Below are positions 25,534-34,982 of a stretch of 64,000 nucleotides of DNA, one piece after another. Both the position numbers and the translations under genes were made by a program. Where the stretch lies: NCBI RefSeq assembly GCF_019443285.1, contig NZ_CP080327.1, positions 2,104,001 to 2,168,000 of the forward strand. Direction: 5' to 3'. This DNA is from Aquisediminimonas profunda (GTDB taxonomy: Bacteria > Pseudomonadota > Alphaproteobacteria > Sphingomonadales > Sphingomonadaceae). Under the pieces are notes generated by a model that saw nothing but the letters and a program-made list of their open reading frames with translations, did not search any database and was not told the origin of the DNA. Position 1 is the stretch's first letter; the number at the start of each line of letters is the position of its first letter.

Positions 25534-27426
25534 ATGGCTTCCGCCGCGCAAAAGATTGACGATCCAAAGAATTCCAGCCCAGCAAATCATCCTTCCGAAG
25601 CAGTCGTGGTTCGTTTCGCCGGAGATTCCGGTGACGGGATGCAATTGACGGGCGGACAATTCACCCTTTCATCGGCGCTTGCAGGCAATGATTTTGCGAC
25701 GTTTCCTGATTTTCCCGCAGAAATCCGGGCTCCTCAGGGGACGTTGTTCGGAGTGTCAGCATTCCAGATCAACTTCGGTTCCGACGAAATCGACACCGCA
25801 GGCGATGCTCCAGATGTGCTTGTTGCGATGAACCCGGCGGCGCTCAAGACCAATGTGAAGGACCTGAAACCTGGCGGGCTGATCATTGCGGACAGCGGGG
25901 AGTTTTCTGCCCGCAACCTTGGCAAGGCCGAATATGAGTCGAATCCGCTTGAGGACGGCAGCCTTGCGAACTGGCAGCTGATTCATTTCAACATCTCTCA
26001 GCTGACGATGGACGCGGTCAAACCGTTTGGGCTGGGCAACAAGGAAGCCCTGCGTTGCAAGAACATGTGGACGCTGGGTCTCGCACTCTGGATGTTCGAT
26101 CGGGACCGCAAGCCCATTGTCGATTGGCTCAATAGCAAGTTTGCAAAGAACAAGGTTTTGGCTGATGCTAATATTGCAGCCCTGAATGCCGGCCATGCCT
26201 ATGGTGAGACGGCTGAAATAGGTCAGGCTGGTGCCGCGCCGATTGCGCAGCGTCATATTGCAGCTGCCCATGTTGCGCCTGGCCTTTACCGCACAATCAC
26301 GGGCGCAGAGGCTGTTGCATTTGGCCTCATTGCGGGATGCCAGCTTGCGGGTGTGAAGATGTTCTTCGGCGGCTATCCGATTACGCCCGCCTCAGCGATC
26401 CTCCACTATCTCTCAAACCTCAAGCATTTCGGCGTGACGACATTCCAGGCGGAAGACGAGATTGCCGCGATCGCTTCAGCTATTGGCGCGTCCTATGCCG
26501 GGCAATTGGGAGTTACATCTTCTTCGGGGCCAGGCATAGCCTTGAAGGGTGAGGCCATGGGGCTTGCAGCGATGACCGAGCTTCCCCTTGTCATCATCAA
26601 TTCGCAGCGGGGCGGACCTTCGACAGGCCTGCCGACCAAGACAGAACAATCGGACCTCTATCAGGCGGTATATGGCCGCAATGGTGACACACCGATGCCG
26701 GTGATTGCAGCACGATCGCCTGCCGATGTGTTCGAATGTGCCATTGAGGCAGTCAGGATCGCGACGCAATTCATGACGCCGGTCATGCTGTTGACGGACG
26801 GCTATATCGCCAACGCTGCGGAACCCTGGAGAGTGCCCGACACGTCAACCTTCAAGCCGTTCCCGGTTGCTTTCCTCGATTCCGTTCCCGAAGGCGGATT
26901 CAAGCCCTATGGTCGCGATGCCAAGCTCGCGCGGCCCTGGGTGAAGCCCGGCACGCCCGGCTTGCTGCACCGGATTGGCGGGATCGAAAAGGAAGTCGAT
27001 ACAGGCCATATCAACTATTCCCCCGCCAACCATCAGGCGATGACCGACATTCGCAAGAACAAGATCGACGGAATTGCGGCGCATATTCCCGAACAGGACG
27101 TGATCGTCGGTGAGGATCATGGAAAGCTTGCGATCGTCGGCTGGGGTTCAACCTATGGTCCGATCCATCAGGCCGTCAGGAATGCCCGCGCAAAGGGCCA
27201 TGACGTGGCGCATATCCATGTTCGCCACATCTGGCCGCTGCCATCGAACCTTGGCCAACTGCTGAAGCGCTATGACAAGGTGCTCGTTCCCGAAATGAAT
27301 ACCGGCCAGTTCAAGACCGTGCTTCGCGACCAGTTCCTGGTCGATGCCAAACCACTCAACAAGGTGAGCGGACAACCATTCCGGATTGCCGAAATCGAAG
27401 CCGCGATTGAGGGAGAACTCGCATGA
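25534..27426 (+). CDS. korA: 2-oxoacid:ferredoxin oxidoreductase, alpha/gamma subunit (KorA type)
   Basis: This encodes 630 residues. With KorB it oxidises 2-oxoglutarate (or a similar 2-oxoacid) to acyl-CoA and reduces ferredoxin. The N-terminal gamma domain comes first (VRFAGDSGDGMQLTGGQFTL, FPDFPAEIRAPQGTLFG), then the alpha domain (FFGGYPITPASAILHYLSNL, SSSGPGIALKGEAMGLAAM, PSTGLPTKTEQSDLYQAVYG), then a transketolase-C-like end (HIRHIWPL-like HVRHIWPLPSNLG). This gamma-alpha fusion is typical of the two-subunit aerobic enzymes. It overlaps korB by 4 bases (ATGA). Confidence 0.92.
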   Translation: MASAAQKIDDPKNSSPANHPSEAVVVRFAGDSGDGMQLTGGQFTLSSALAGNDFATFPDFPAEIRAPQGTLFGVSAFQINFGSDEIDTAGDAPDVLVAMNPAALKTNVKDLKPGGLIIADSGEFSARNLGKAEYESNPLEDGSLANWQLIHFNISQLTMDAVKPFGLGNKEALRCKNMWTLGLALWMFDRDRKPIVDWLNSKFAKNKVLADANIAALNAGHAYGETAEIGQAGAAPIAQRHIAAAHVAPGLYRTITGAEAVAFGLIAGCQLAGVKMFFGGYPITPASAILHYLSNLKHFGVTTFQAEDEIAAIASAIGASYAGQLGVTSSSGPGIALKGEAMGLAAMTELPLVIINSQRGGPSTGLPTKTEQSDLYQAVYGRNGDTPMPVIAARSPADVFECAIEAVRIATQFMTPVMLLTDGYIANAAEPWRVPDTSTFKPFPVAFLDSVPEGGFKPYGRDAKLARPWVKPGTPGLLHRIGGIEKEVDTGHINYSPANHQAMTDIRKNKIDGIAAHIPEQDVIVGEDHGKLAIVGWGSTYGPIHQAVRNARAKGHDVAHIHVRHIWPLPSNLGQLLKRYDKVLVPEMNTGQFKTVLRDQFLVDAKPLNKVSGQPFRIAEIEAAIEGELA

Positions 27427-28445
27427 ACGACATGACCCCCGTCAAGACGAGCACGCCGAAGGATTGGGAGACCGATCAGGAAGTTCGCTGGTGTCCCGGT
27501 TGCGGCGACTATGCGATTCTCAAGGCTGTTCAGCGGACCATGCCCGAGATTGGGGCAACGCCGGAGAATACCGTGTTCGTGAGTGGCATCGGCTGCTCCT
27601 CGCGTTTTCCCTATTATATGGAAACATATGGTTTCCACACGATCCATGGCCGTGCGCCTGCAGTGGCCACTGGGGTAAAGCTTGCCAATCCAGAACTGGA
27701 TGTCTGGATCATCACAGGCGACGGGGATGCGCTTTCGATCGGCGGCAACCACACCATGCACTTGCTGCGCCGCAATCTCGATTGCCAGATTCTCCTGTTC
27801 AACAATGAGATTTATGGCCTGACCAAGGGGCAGTATTCGCCAACTTCGCGCGAGGGTACGCGGTCTCCATCGACACCGTTCGGATCGGTAGACCGGCCGG
27901 CGCGTCCCTGTGCCTTTGCACTCGGGTCCGGGGCCCGGTTCGTTGCGCGCGGCTTTGACGTGAACAAGAACCTTCCTTCCGTGTTGAAAGCCGCTCATGC
28001 GCACAAGGGCGCTGCCTTCGTTGAAATTTTCCAGAATTGCATCGTCTACAATGCGGACGTTTTTGCGGACTTCACCGAAAAGGCGCACGCCGACAATCAG
28101 CTTTGGGTTGAACACGGGCAGCCGATGCTGTTTGCCAGCGGTTCAAAGGGCATCGCGATGGATTTCGAAAGGCTGACCCTCAAAGTGGTCGATATCGCAG
28201 ATGGAGATTGGCAGGCTGCCGGTGTTATTGTGCACGACGTCACAAACCGCGCTGTGGCCCATATGCTGGTCGAAATGCCGTTCGGTCCGTTCCCCATGGC
28301 CCTGGGTGTGCTGTATGACGACCCCCGCCCGACATTCGAGACTGCTGTCATGGCGCAAAATGCCAAAGCATCAGAAGGAAAGACCGCCGACCTTCAGGCA
28401 TTGATTTCACGTGGCCAGAACTGGACGGTCGAGCCCCGGGAGTAA
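27423..28445 (+). CDS. korB: 2-oxoacid:ferredoxin oxidoreductase, beta subunit (KorB type)
   Basis: This encodes 340 residues. It is the ThDP- and [4Fe-4S]-binding partner of KorA. The first cysteine pair is RWCPGCGDYAILKAVQ, a third cysteine lies in SGIGCSSRFPYYM, and the ThDP motif is TGDGDALSIGGNHTMHLLRR with LLFNNEIYGLTKGQYSPTS after it. The gene starts inside the end of korA (ATGA), so translation is coupled. A ferredoxin partner could be the FdxA encoded at 62171-62509, but that is inference. Confidence 0.93.
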   Translation: MNDMTPVKTSTPKDWETDQEVRWCPGCGDYAILKAVQRTMPEIGATPENTVFVSGIGCSSRFPYYMETYGFHTIHGRAPAVATGVKLANPELDVWIITGDGDALSIGGNHTMHLLRRNLDCQILLFNNEIYGLTKGQYSPTSREGTRSPSTPFGSVDRPARPCAFALGSGARFVARGFDVNKNLPSVLKAAHAHKGAAFVEIFQNCIVYNADVFADFTEKAHADNQLWVEHGQPMLFASGSKGIAMDFERLTLKVVDIADGDWQAAGVIVHDVTNRAVAHMLVEMPFGPFPMALGVLYDDPRPTFETAVMAQNAKASEGKTADLQALISRGQNWTVEPRE

Positions 28446-28449
28446 AGGG

Positions 28450-30483
28450 TCAACCCGGCTTTGACTTGCCAAGATAGGCAGAAAGCGGGGTCGGGCTCTT
28501 GATATTCGCGGTTCGTGGATTGAGCATGTCATAAACGACTGCGTTTTCGAGCACACGCTGGACGTAGTCGCGTGTTTCGGAAAGCGGAATGCGCTCAATC
28601 CAGGTCAGGACATCCATCCCAGAACGCGGGTCACCGATCGTACGCAGCCATTTGTCCACATTGCCAGGTCCGGCATTGTAGGCAGCAACCGCCAGAACAT
28701 AGCTCCCGGCATATCGATCCATCATCTGGCCGAAATAGGTTGAGCCGAGACGGACATTGTAGGTGGTGTCATACAATGCCAGCGGATCGTAGTTCAGACC
28801 GGCCACCGATGCTGTTTCGCGCGCGGTGCCCGGCATCAATTGCATGAGGCCACGCGCACCTGCGTGGCTGACGATTTGTCGATCGAACTGACTTTCCTGC
28901 CGTGCAATCGCGTGGATCATTGTCCAGCTTCCCGCAATATCGTCCGGAACCTGAACCTGCGGAAAGGCAGTACGCAGATAATCGCCCAAACCAGCAGCTC
29001 TGGCGTTTCTTCCAATCATGACGGCAAGGTCAGGCCGGTTGATCTTTTGCGCCAGTTCAGTGGCAAGGATTGAATCCAGATCGGTTGTGGCCTTGGCTGC
29101 AATCGCGCGAACAAATTTCGTCTGTTCCTGCCAAAGACCTTGCGCGCCGAGATATTTCGCAGCTTGCACGAGCGGCGATTTTTCAAAGGCTTCCCTCTGC
29201 GCCGCCGAAATTTCAACAACGCGCGCGGTTTGCGGCGGCGCAATCGGCTTTCCAAGGCGTTCGAGCGCGAGCTGGCCGTGGAATTGGTCGAAATAGGCGC
29301 CGGCACTGGTGTAATAGGTAACTGCCAGATCCTGCTGCCCTGCAACTTCTGCTGCGCGACCCGCCCAGTAAAATCCCTTTGCACGCGTCTGGGCCGATTG
29401 AGCAGCGTTTGCATAAAGATTGAACAACGCCACGGCATCTTTTGGTCGGCCGAGTTGAGTCATGGCGGCCTGACCGCCAAGCCATGCCAGATCAGTATAG
29501 GTGTCCCGTTCCGAAAACGGCCGCTCGTTGACGATCGTTCCGACCGGATAGGTCTCGGGCAATTGGCGCGCAATATTATAGGCGAGACTGAATTGCCCAT
29601 CGTTGCTCGCCGCTTTGGCGGTGACGTATAGGATATCCAGCCATTTTCCTGGATCGCGTGGAGGGCTGACCAAGGCACGCGGAGCGGCCAGCAATTCGCG
29701 CGAAGCAATCAACTGTCCAGTATTGCGTTGCCACCAGTTACGATCGGCAAGGAAACCCGCATCGTTTTTCGCGCCGTCAAAGACCAAAGCAGATTTGGCT
29801 GCGGCATCGGGTGCTTTTGTAAGCATTGCAAGCCGCGCTTCGAAAATGGCGCGTCGTTGCGGGCTGACCAGCGCAAGTTGCCGCGCTGCCGCAGTTGTCG
29901 CACGATCCCAGAGCAGGCGGTCCATGCGCAGGTCATGGTCAGATGGCAGGATCGAATCCGCAAATGCGCTGAAGAATCGGGTCTCGTCTTCAGGCGCAAG
30001 GGCACCACCTATCCAGGCGTTGCGCGCAGCCGATTTTGCTTCCTCGCGCAGGCCGCGGGCCGAGAGAGCCTCGGCAAAGCGCAAGCCCGCGGTCGCGCTC
30101 AACGGCGGATAGCGGCGAAAGAAAGCAATGACGAGTTCAGCAGGCTCCCCGTCGGCCCTCAAGACCCTTTCCGCATTCTTGCGGATCGCCGACGAATCCG
30201 GAAAACCGGGGTGGTTGATCAGAAAATTGGCGTAGCTCGTAAAGGAGTAGCTGCCCGACTGGCTGAGCATGCGCCATTCTGAGACTGCATTGGCGATCGG
30301 ATCGGCAGGCCGTGCAACGAGTGGAAAAGAAGGGGTTGCGGACTGCGGCACCTGTGCAATTGCAGCACTTGTCGCCAGCGCCGTGCCTGCGAGCAGCATT
30401 GACGTGACAAATCGTGTTGCAACGCTGGACAGGGCAGGGGGTCCACTCCTATCTGGCCGCGTGTAATGCTTAACGTTCATCAT
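28450..30483 (-). CDS. Soluble lytic murein transglycosylase (Slt-type)
   Basis: This encodes 677 residues from the first of two adjacent ATGs at 30483. It cleaves peptidoglycan strands to anhydromuropeptides in the periplasm. A signal peptide is formed by VTSMLLAGTALATSAAIAQ. A long helical superhelix follows (about residues 60-500, with short helical repeats such as GFYWAGRAAEVAG), and the C-terminal SLT domain holds the catalytic glutamate in AIARQESQFDRQIVS, then HAGARGLMQLMPGTA and VAAYNAGPGNVDKWL. Length is close to E. coli Slt70. It diverges from dapA across 46 bases and ends 4 bases from korB. Confidence 0.92.
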   Translation of the reverse strand: MMNVKHYTRPDRSGPPALSSVATRFVTSMLLAGTALATSAAIAQVPQSATPSFPLVARPADPIANAVSEWRMLSQSGSYSFTSYANFLINHPGFPDSSAIRKNAERVLRADGEPAELVIAFFRRYPPLSATAGLRFAEALSARGLREEAKSAARNAWIGGALAPEDETRFFSAFADSILPSDHDLRMDRLLWDRATTAAARQLALVSPQRRAIFEARLAMLTKAPDAAAKSALVFDGAKNDAGFLADRNWWQRNTGQLIASRELLAAPRALVSPPRDPGKWLDILYVTAKAASNDGQFSLAYNIARQLPETYPVGTIVNERPFSERDTYTDLAWLGGQAAMTQLGRPKDAVALFNLYANAAQSAQTRAKGFYWAGRAAEVAGQQDLAVTYYTSAGAYFDQFHGQLALERLGKPIAPPQTARVVEISAAQREAFEKSPLVQAAKYLGAQGLWQEQTKFVRAIAAKATTDLDSILATELAQKINRPDLAVMIGRNARAAGLGDYLRTAFPQVQVPDDIAGSWTMIHAIARQESQFDRQIVSHAGARGLMQLMPGTARETASVAGLNYDPLALYDTTYNVRLGSTYFGQMMDRYAGSYVLAVAAYNAGPGNVDKWLRTIGDPRSGMDVLTWIERIPLSETRDYVQRVLENAVVYDMLNPRTANIKSPTPLSAYLGKSKPG

Positions 30484-30529
30484 GTTCGCTATATGGCGAA
30501 AAATGATGAAGATTTGAAGGACTAGTCCT

Positions 30530-31405
30530 ATGTTTTCGGGCTCAATTCCGGCTCTGGTGACTCCTTTTCGCGACGGGCTGATCGACGAGGAGGCTTTTCG
30601 CCGGTTTGTGGACTGGCAAATCGCCAGCGGATCGAGTGCACTCGTTCCCTGCGGGACCACCGGGGAGAGTGCGACCCTGTCGTATGATGAGCATTATCGC
30701 GTCATCGAATTGTGCATCGAACAGGCAAACGGGAGAGTGCCTGTCATTGCCGGCTGCGGCTCGAACGACACGGCCACGGCTGTCCGCCACATGGATTTTG
30801 CCAAAAGGGCCGGTGCTACTGCAGCCCTGGTGGTTGCCCCTTATTACAACCGGCCAAACCAGGAAGGCATTTACGCGCATTTTGCCCATCTGGCAGACCA
30901 CAGCGACTTGCCAATTATTGCCTATAATGTTCCTGCGCGGACAGTGACTGACATCCAGCCTGCGACGCTGATCAGGCTGGCCGAGATACCCAGCATTATC
31001 GGGATCAAGGATGCCAGCGGGAATCTCGCGCGCGTTTCCACCCATCGTATCGGGTGCGGCACGGACTTCTGCCAATTGTCCGGCAATGACGACATGGCAG
31101 TCGCGTTCAATGGCGCCGGCGGGGTCGGCTGTATTTCTGTGACAGCGAATGTTGCTCCGCGGCTTTGCGCCGACGTTCAGGCTGCATGCCAAGCGGGTGA
31201 TTTTGCGCAAGCCCGGGCGCTTGATGACAGATTGCATCCGTTGCACGGTGCCTTGTTCGCCGATGCTTCGCCCGGACCTACCAAATATGCGCTCAGCCGG
31301 ATCCATGACTGGATGACCGATGAGCTTCGCTTGCCGATGACTGGCCCCGGATCGGCCGCGCGCAACGCTGTCGACGAGGCTCTGGAGGTTGCTGGATTGA
31401 TCTGA
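30530..31405 (+). CDS. dapA: 4-hydroxy-tetrahydrodipicolinate synthase
   Basis: This encodes 291 residues. It condenses pyruvate with aspartate semialdehyde, the first committed step to lysine and diaminopimelate. The family motifs are [51 protein letters not shown], the catalytic tyrosine segment [14 protein letters not shown] and the Schiff-base lysine in [15 protein letters not shown]. Its ribosome site AAGGA lies inside a 12-base palindrome (30518-30529) that abuts the ATG. It heads the dapA-smpB-DUF2062-cckA operon; each following start overlaps the previous stop. Confidence 0.96.
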   Translation: MFSGSIPALVTPFRDGLIDEEAFRRFVDWQIASGSSALVPCGTTGESATLSYDEHYRVIELCIEQANGRVPVIAGCGSNDTATAVRHMDFAKRAGATAALVVAPYYNRPNQEGIYAHFAHLADHSDLPIIAYNVPARTVTDIQPATLIRLAEIPSIIGIKDASGNLARVSTHRIGCGTDFCQLSGNDDMAVAFNGAGGVGCISVTANVAPRLCADVQAACQAGDFAQARALDDRLHPLHGALFADASPGPTKYALSRIHDWMTDELRLPMTGPGSAARNAVDEALEVAGLI

Positions 31406-31884
31406 TGGCACGTCCCCGCCCCAGCAGTGAAAAGATCAAGGTCGTCGCCGAAAACCGGCGCGCGCGGTTCGACTATGCCATCGACCAGACCTATGAAGCC
31501 GGGATTGCGCTCACCGGAACAGAGGTCAAGGCGTTGCGCTTTGGCGAGGGCTCTATTGCCGAGAGCTATGCCGAAGTGAAAGGCAATGAAATCTGGCTGG
31601 TCAATTCGAACATTCCCGAATTCAGCCATGGCAATCGCTTCAATCATGAACCGAAGCGACCGCGCAAGTTGCTGCTTCATGAGCGGGAGATCAACAAGAT
31701 GCATGGTGCTGTAGCGCGACAGGGAATGACTTTGGTGCCGCTTTGCATCTATTTTAACGCGAGGGGACGGGCGAAGGTCGAACTGGCTATTGCCAAGGGG
31801 CGCAAGGCACATGACAAGCGCGAACATATCAAGGAACAGGATTGGAAGCGCGAAGCGGCCCGACTCCTGAAGGATCGTGGATGA
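31405..31884 (+). CDS. smpB: SsrA-binding protein SmpB
   Basis: This encodes 159 residues. It delivers tmRNA to stalled ribosomes for trans-translation. The core contains [20 protein letters not shown], then [20 protein letters not shown], and the basic C-terminal tail [20 protein letters not shown], which folds in the mRNA channel. Length is typical. The ATG overlaps the dapA stop (TGATG). The tmRNA gene itself was not found in this window. Confidence 0.97.
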   Translation: MARPRPSSEKIKVVAENRRARFDYAIDQTYEAGIALTGTEVKALRFGEGSIAESYAEVKGNEIWLVNSNIPEFSHGNRFNHEPKRPRKLLLHEREINKMHGAVARQGMTLVPLCIYFNARGRAKVELAIAKGRKAHDKREHIKEQDWKREAARLLKDRG

Positions 31885-32429
31885 GTGGCCTGATCGGAAA
31901 TTTCAAACGCAAGTTGCCGACGCGTGACTGGGTCGCCAAGAACCGCTGGACGCGCCCATTTGCGCGCCATCTTTTGCGGCCGGACCTTTGGCGACTGAAC
32001 AGGCGTTCCGTGCCCAGAGGCGTTGCAGTGGGGCTACTGATAGCCCCGATTATTCCGGTAGCACACACGATGTTCGCAGCCCTTGCGGCTGTACCAACAC
32101 GAGCGAACCTCGTGATCGCCGCTGCAGTGACCTGGCTGATCAATCCGTTCACAATTCCGCCCTTTTATTATCTTGCGTATCTCGTCGGGACAGCGTTGCT
32201 GCGCCTTGATGCGATGTCTCCAATGCCAAAGGTCACGCACTCGGCGACTGGGCAAGCGACACATTGGGCGGCATGGCTGCTTGCCAAATCGGGACCTTTG
32301 GCGTTGGGAACGTTGGTTATGTCGGTTGTGTTTGCCTCGGCGGGCTATCTGGTGTCTTCGTTTTTCTGGCGCTGGAATATAGGCCGCAAGTGGAGAGCGC
32401 GCGCTCATCGGCGCGGGTTGGTAGAGTGA
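31881..32429 (+). CDS. DUF2062 membrane protein
   Basis: This encodes 182 residues from the ATG at 31881, overlapping the smpB stop (ATGA). The DUF2062 domain contains [20 protein letters not shown] and [20 protein letters not shown], with hydrophobic segments at about residues 48-70, 72-100 and 135-160 and a basic C-terminus ([14 protein letters not shown]). The family is a bacterial inner-membrane group of unknown function. Its last base is the first base of the cckA start codon. Confidence 0.85.
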   Translation: MSGLIGNFKRKLPTRDWVAKNRWTRPFARHLLRPDLWRLNRRSVPRGVAVGLLIAPIIPVAHTMFAALAAVPTRANLVIAAAVTWLINPFTIPPFYYLAYLVGTALLRLDAMSPMPKVTHSATGQATHWAAWLLAKSGPLALGTLVMSVVFASAGYLVSSFFWRWNIGRKWRARAHRRGLVE

Positions 32430-34852
32430 TGGCGAGTTCCTCCCCTCCAGCAGAGCGACCGCCTGTCCAGCAGACAGCGCTTCTTTCCAGGGTCAGTGAT
32501 CGAACCCTGCTGATTGCGGTGCTGTTTGCTGCTGTCGGCTCGGCCTCGCTTGTCTTCTGGGGATCCGGCGACGGCCTTATGGCCTCCGGCTTCGCCGCGA
32601 CGACGCTGGTGCTTGCGGCGCTTTTGCAGGTATTCCGCACGATTTATCCTCCGGTGGCAAATACGCAGGTCGATTTTGACTGGGCTCTGGTGCGCGAAGC
32701 TGCGGACAATGGGGATGTGGCAGTGGCCGTAACGGACCGGGTTGGCCGCCTCGTTTGCGCAAATGCCCTGCACGAAAGCTGGTTCAGCGGTCCGACCGCG
32801 CCACCTGCACTTGGGTTGAGCGACGAAGATACCGCGGCGCTTACCCAGGCCGGTCGTGTCGCCTGGCGGGATGGGCGCTGCATGCTGAGAGGCCTTCGCC
32901 GCGATCTCATGACATTTGACGCTGAAGTGCTGCGTGGCGGGCGCAGCGAAGATCATCTGATCTGGCGGTTCAATGCGGCCAATGCAATTGACTTGGCTGC
33001 CGAAGCGAAGCGCCTGATCGAAGGTCCGGCCGGTATTCGCATTGGCGAGGCCGGCATGATGGCGGTGTTGATCGGTCCGGAAGGTCGCGTTCGCAGTGCA
33101 AGTCGCAGTTTCATGCTGCGTGCCAGCGGCAAGCCGGATGGCAGTGTGGAGGGCAGGGATTTCGTCACTCTGCTCGAGACCGATTCAAATGGTGCGATCC
33201 GGTTTGTGAAGGATGGTCCGGCAGGCACGCCGCTGCGGTTGCTTCAGATTCCGATTGAAGCGGATAATCCCGATTCTCCGACGCTCATCATCCTTCTGGA
33301 TGAAGATGGCGAAGGCCATGCCGTTGGTCAGGGCGGCGGGATCGCTCACATCCAGTCACTGTTGGGCATATTGCCATTGGGCTTGGCACTGGCAGATCGT
33401 GACGGGCGTTTCCTCTTCCTGAATGATGCGTTCTGCCGCGCCGTCGGCCTGCCGCCCAATTCCAAGCCTATTTACCCCGGCGATCTCGTTGTTCGTGAAG
33501 ACAAGGCTGCAGTTGCTGATTCCGTGCGGCGCTTCGCGTCCGGCCAGGCCATGACGGGGGACATCGCGGTGCGCTTGCGCGATCAGCCCGAAGAGCCTGT
33601 TGCCCTCACGATCGCCGGCGCGCGTGGGCTTGGAGATGCGGCAGTCCTTCTGTCGATCAAGGACAACAGCGAGGAATCGAAGCTCAAGAAGCAAGTGGCG
33701 CAGGCAACGAAAATGCAGGCTGTGGGCCAGCTTGCCGGAGGCGTCGCGCATGACTTCAACAATATCCTGACTGGTATTCTAGGACACTGCGACCTTATGC
33801 TCATGCGCCATACGCCCGGTGACAGTGACTATGATGATATTCAGCAAATCCGCAGCAATGCCAATCGGGCAGCAGGCCTGACACGCCAACTCCTTGCCTT
33901 TTCCCGGCAGCAGACTTTGCGTCCGCAGATCCTCCAGTTGCCCGACATTGTCTCGGAGATTTCCAACCTCCTGAAGCGGCTGCTGGGCGAGACAGTCACG
34001 CTGAACGTCAAGCATGGCCGCAATCTGGGTGCCGTTCGCGCTGACCCCGGCCAGCTTGAACAAGTGATCGTCAACCTCGCAGTCAATGCGCGCGACGCAA
34101 TGCCGCGCGGCGGCACACTGACGATCCAGACCTATGCGGTATCCACAGCGGACGTTCGCAAGCTTGGCAGCGATATCCTGCCGATTGCCGACTATACGGC
34201 ACTGAGCGTTTCAGACACGGGAACTGGCATTGCGCCCGAATTGCTGCCCAAGGTGTTCGAGCCGTTTTTCACGACCAAGGAAGTGGGCAAGGGGACCGGT
34301 CTTGGCCTGTCGACAGTCTATGGGATCGTGAAACAATCCGGCGGCTTCATTTTCGCCGATTCCAAGCCGGGGGAAGGGACAAGCTTTGTCATCTATCTGC
34401 CCGTTCACCGGGTTGAGTCACAACCGACCCCTGCGCTGGTCAAGGTGAAGGAAAAGCCATCGGAAACCTGGGGAACGGGAACGATCCTGCTGGTCGAGGA
34501 TGAGGATATGGTGCGGGCCGTTGCCGAACGGGCGCTGTCGCGGAACGGCTATACGGTCGTGACGGCTGCAAATGGTGAGGAAGCGCTTGAGATCATGAAT
34601 GCTCGGGATGACATCGACCTACTCGTTTCCGACGTCGTGATGCCTGTGATGGACGGACCGACGCTTGTTCGCCATGCGCGCGAATCCCGGCCCAAGCTGC
34701 CGATCCTGTTTATGTCGGGCTATGCCGAAGAACAGCTTCGCAAGACAATTGACCTCGACAATATTGCCTTCCTGCCCAAGCCGTTTTCTGTCCATCAACT
34801 GGCAGAAGCCGTGCGCGACGTGATGATGGCCAACGCCAGTCGGGCAGGCTGA
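32429..34852 (+). CDS. cckA: Hybrid sensor histidine kinase CckA
   Basis: This encodes 807 residues. CckA controls phosphate flow to the cell-cycle regulators CtrA and CpdR through ChpT. The layout fits: two membrane segments near the N-terminus (LLIAVLFAAVGSASLVFW and GFAATTLVLAALLQVF), PAS-like domains up to about residue 420 (LGLALADRDGRFLFLNDAFC), the phospho-accepting histidine in GGVAHDFNNILTGILGHCDL, ATPase motifs IVNLAVNARDAMPRGG, DTGTGIAPELLPKVFE and GKGTGLGLSTVYGIVKQSGG, then a receiver domain with aspartate in LLVSDVVMPVMDGP. Translation is coupled to the DUF2062 gene. The start fits the closely overlapping TGATG. Confidence 0.93.
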   Translation: MASSSPPAERPPVQQTALLSRVSDRTLLIAVLFAAVGSASLVFWGSGDGLMASGFAATTLVLAALLQVFRTIYPPVANTQVDFDWALVREAADNGDVAVAVTDRVGRLVCANALHESWFSGPTAPPALGLSDEDTAALTQAGRVAWRDGRCMLRGLRRDLMTFDAEVLRGGRSEDHLIWRFNAANAIDLAAEAKRLIEGPAGIRIGEAGMMAVLIGPEGRVRSASRSFMLRASGKPDGSVEGRDFVTLLETDSNGAIRFVKDGPAGTPLRLLQIPIEADNPDSPTLIILLDEDGEGHAVGQGGGIAHIQSLLGILPLGLALADRDGRFLFLNDAFCRAVGLPPNSKPIYPGDLVVREDKAAVADSVRRFASGQAMTGDIAVRLRDQPEEPVALTIAGARGLGDAAVLLSIKDNSEESKLKKQVAQATKMQAVGQLAGGVAHDFNNILTGILGHCDLMLMRHTPGDSDYDDIQQIRSNANRAAGLTRQLLAFSRQQTLRPQILQLPDIVSEISNLLKRLLGETVTLNVKHGRNLGAVRADPGQLEQVIVNLAVNARDAMPRGGTLTIQTYAVSTADVRKLGSDILPIADYTALSVSDTGTGIAPELLPKVFEPFFTTKEVGKGTGLGLSTVYGIVKQSGGFIFADSKPGEGTSFVIYLPVHRVESQPTPALVKVKEKPSETWGTGTILLVEDEDMVRAVAERALSRNGYTVVTAANGEEALEIMNARDDIDLLVSDVVMPVMDGPTLVRHARESRPKLPILFMSGYAEEQLRKTIDLDNIAFLPKPFSVHQLAEAVRDVMMANASRAG

Positions 34853-34896
34853 AACACTCTGAATGACCAGCGGAACGAAAAGAGAATATTTTTTCT

Positions 34897-34911
34897 GTTC
34901 CCCTCTTGTTC
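34897..34911 (+). promoter_or_regulatory. LexA (SOS) box of recA
   Basis: GTTC at 34897-34900 and GTTC at 34908-34911 are seven bases apart, the GTTC-N7-GTTC LexA site of Alphaproteobacteria. It lies 72 bases before the recA start. A candidate promoter overlaps it: TTGTTC (34906-34911) and TATACA (34927-34932), with a 15-base spacing. The second GTTC also takes part in an inverted repeat, TTGTTC-N5-GAACAA (34906-34922). Confidence 0.8.
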
Positions 34912-34982
34912 AATAGGAACAAAATGTATACACGGATCATCGAACCGCAGGAATCGGCTTGCGGCGGGTGAGGGTAACGGCC

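Noticed and set aside
31405-31884. Possible tmRNA gene next to smpB
   Set aside because: smpB is followed directly by the DUF2062 gene with no gap, and no tmRNA-like sequence was seen in the window.
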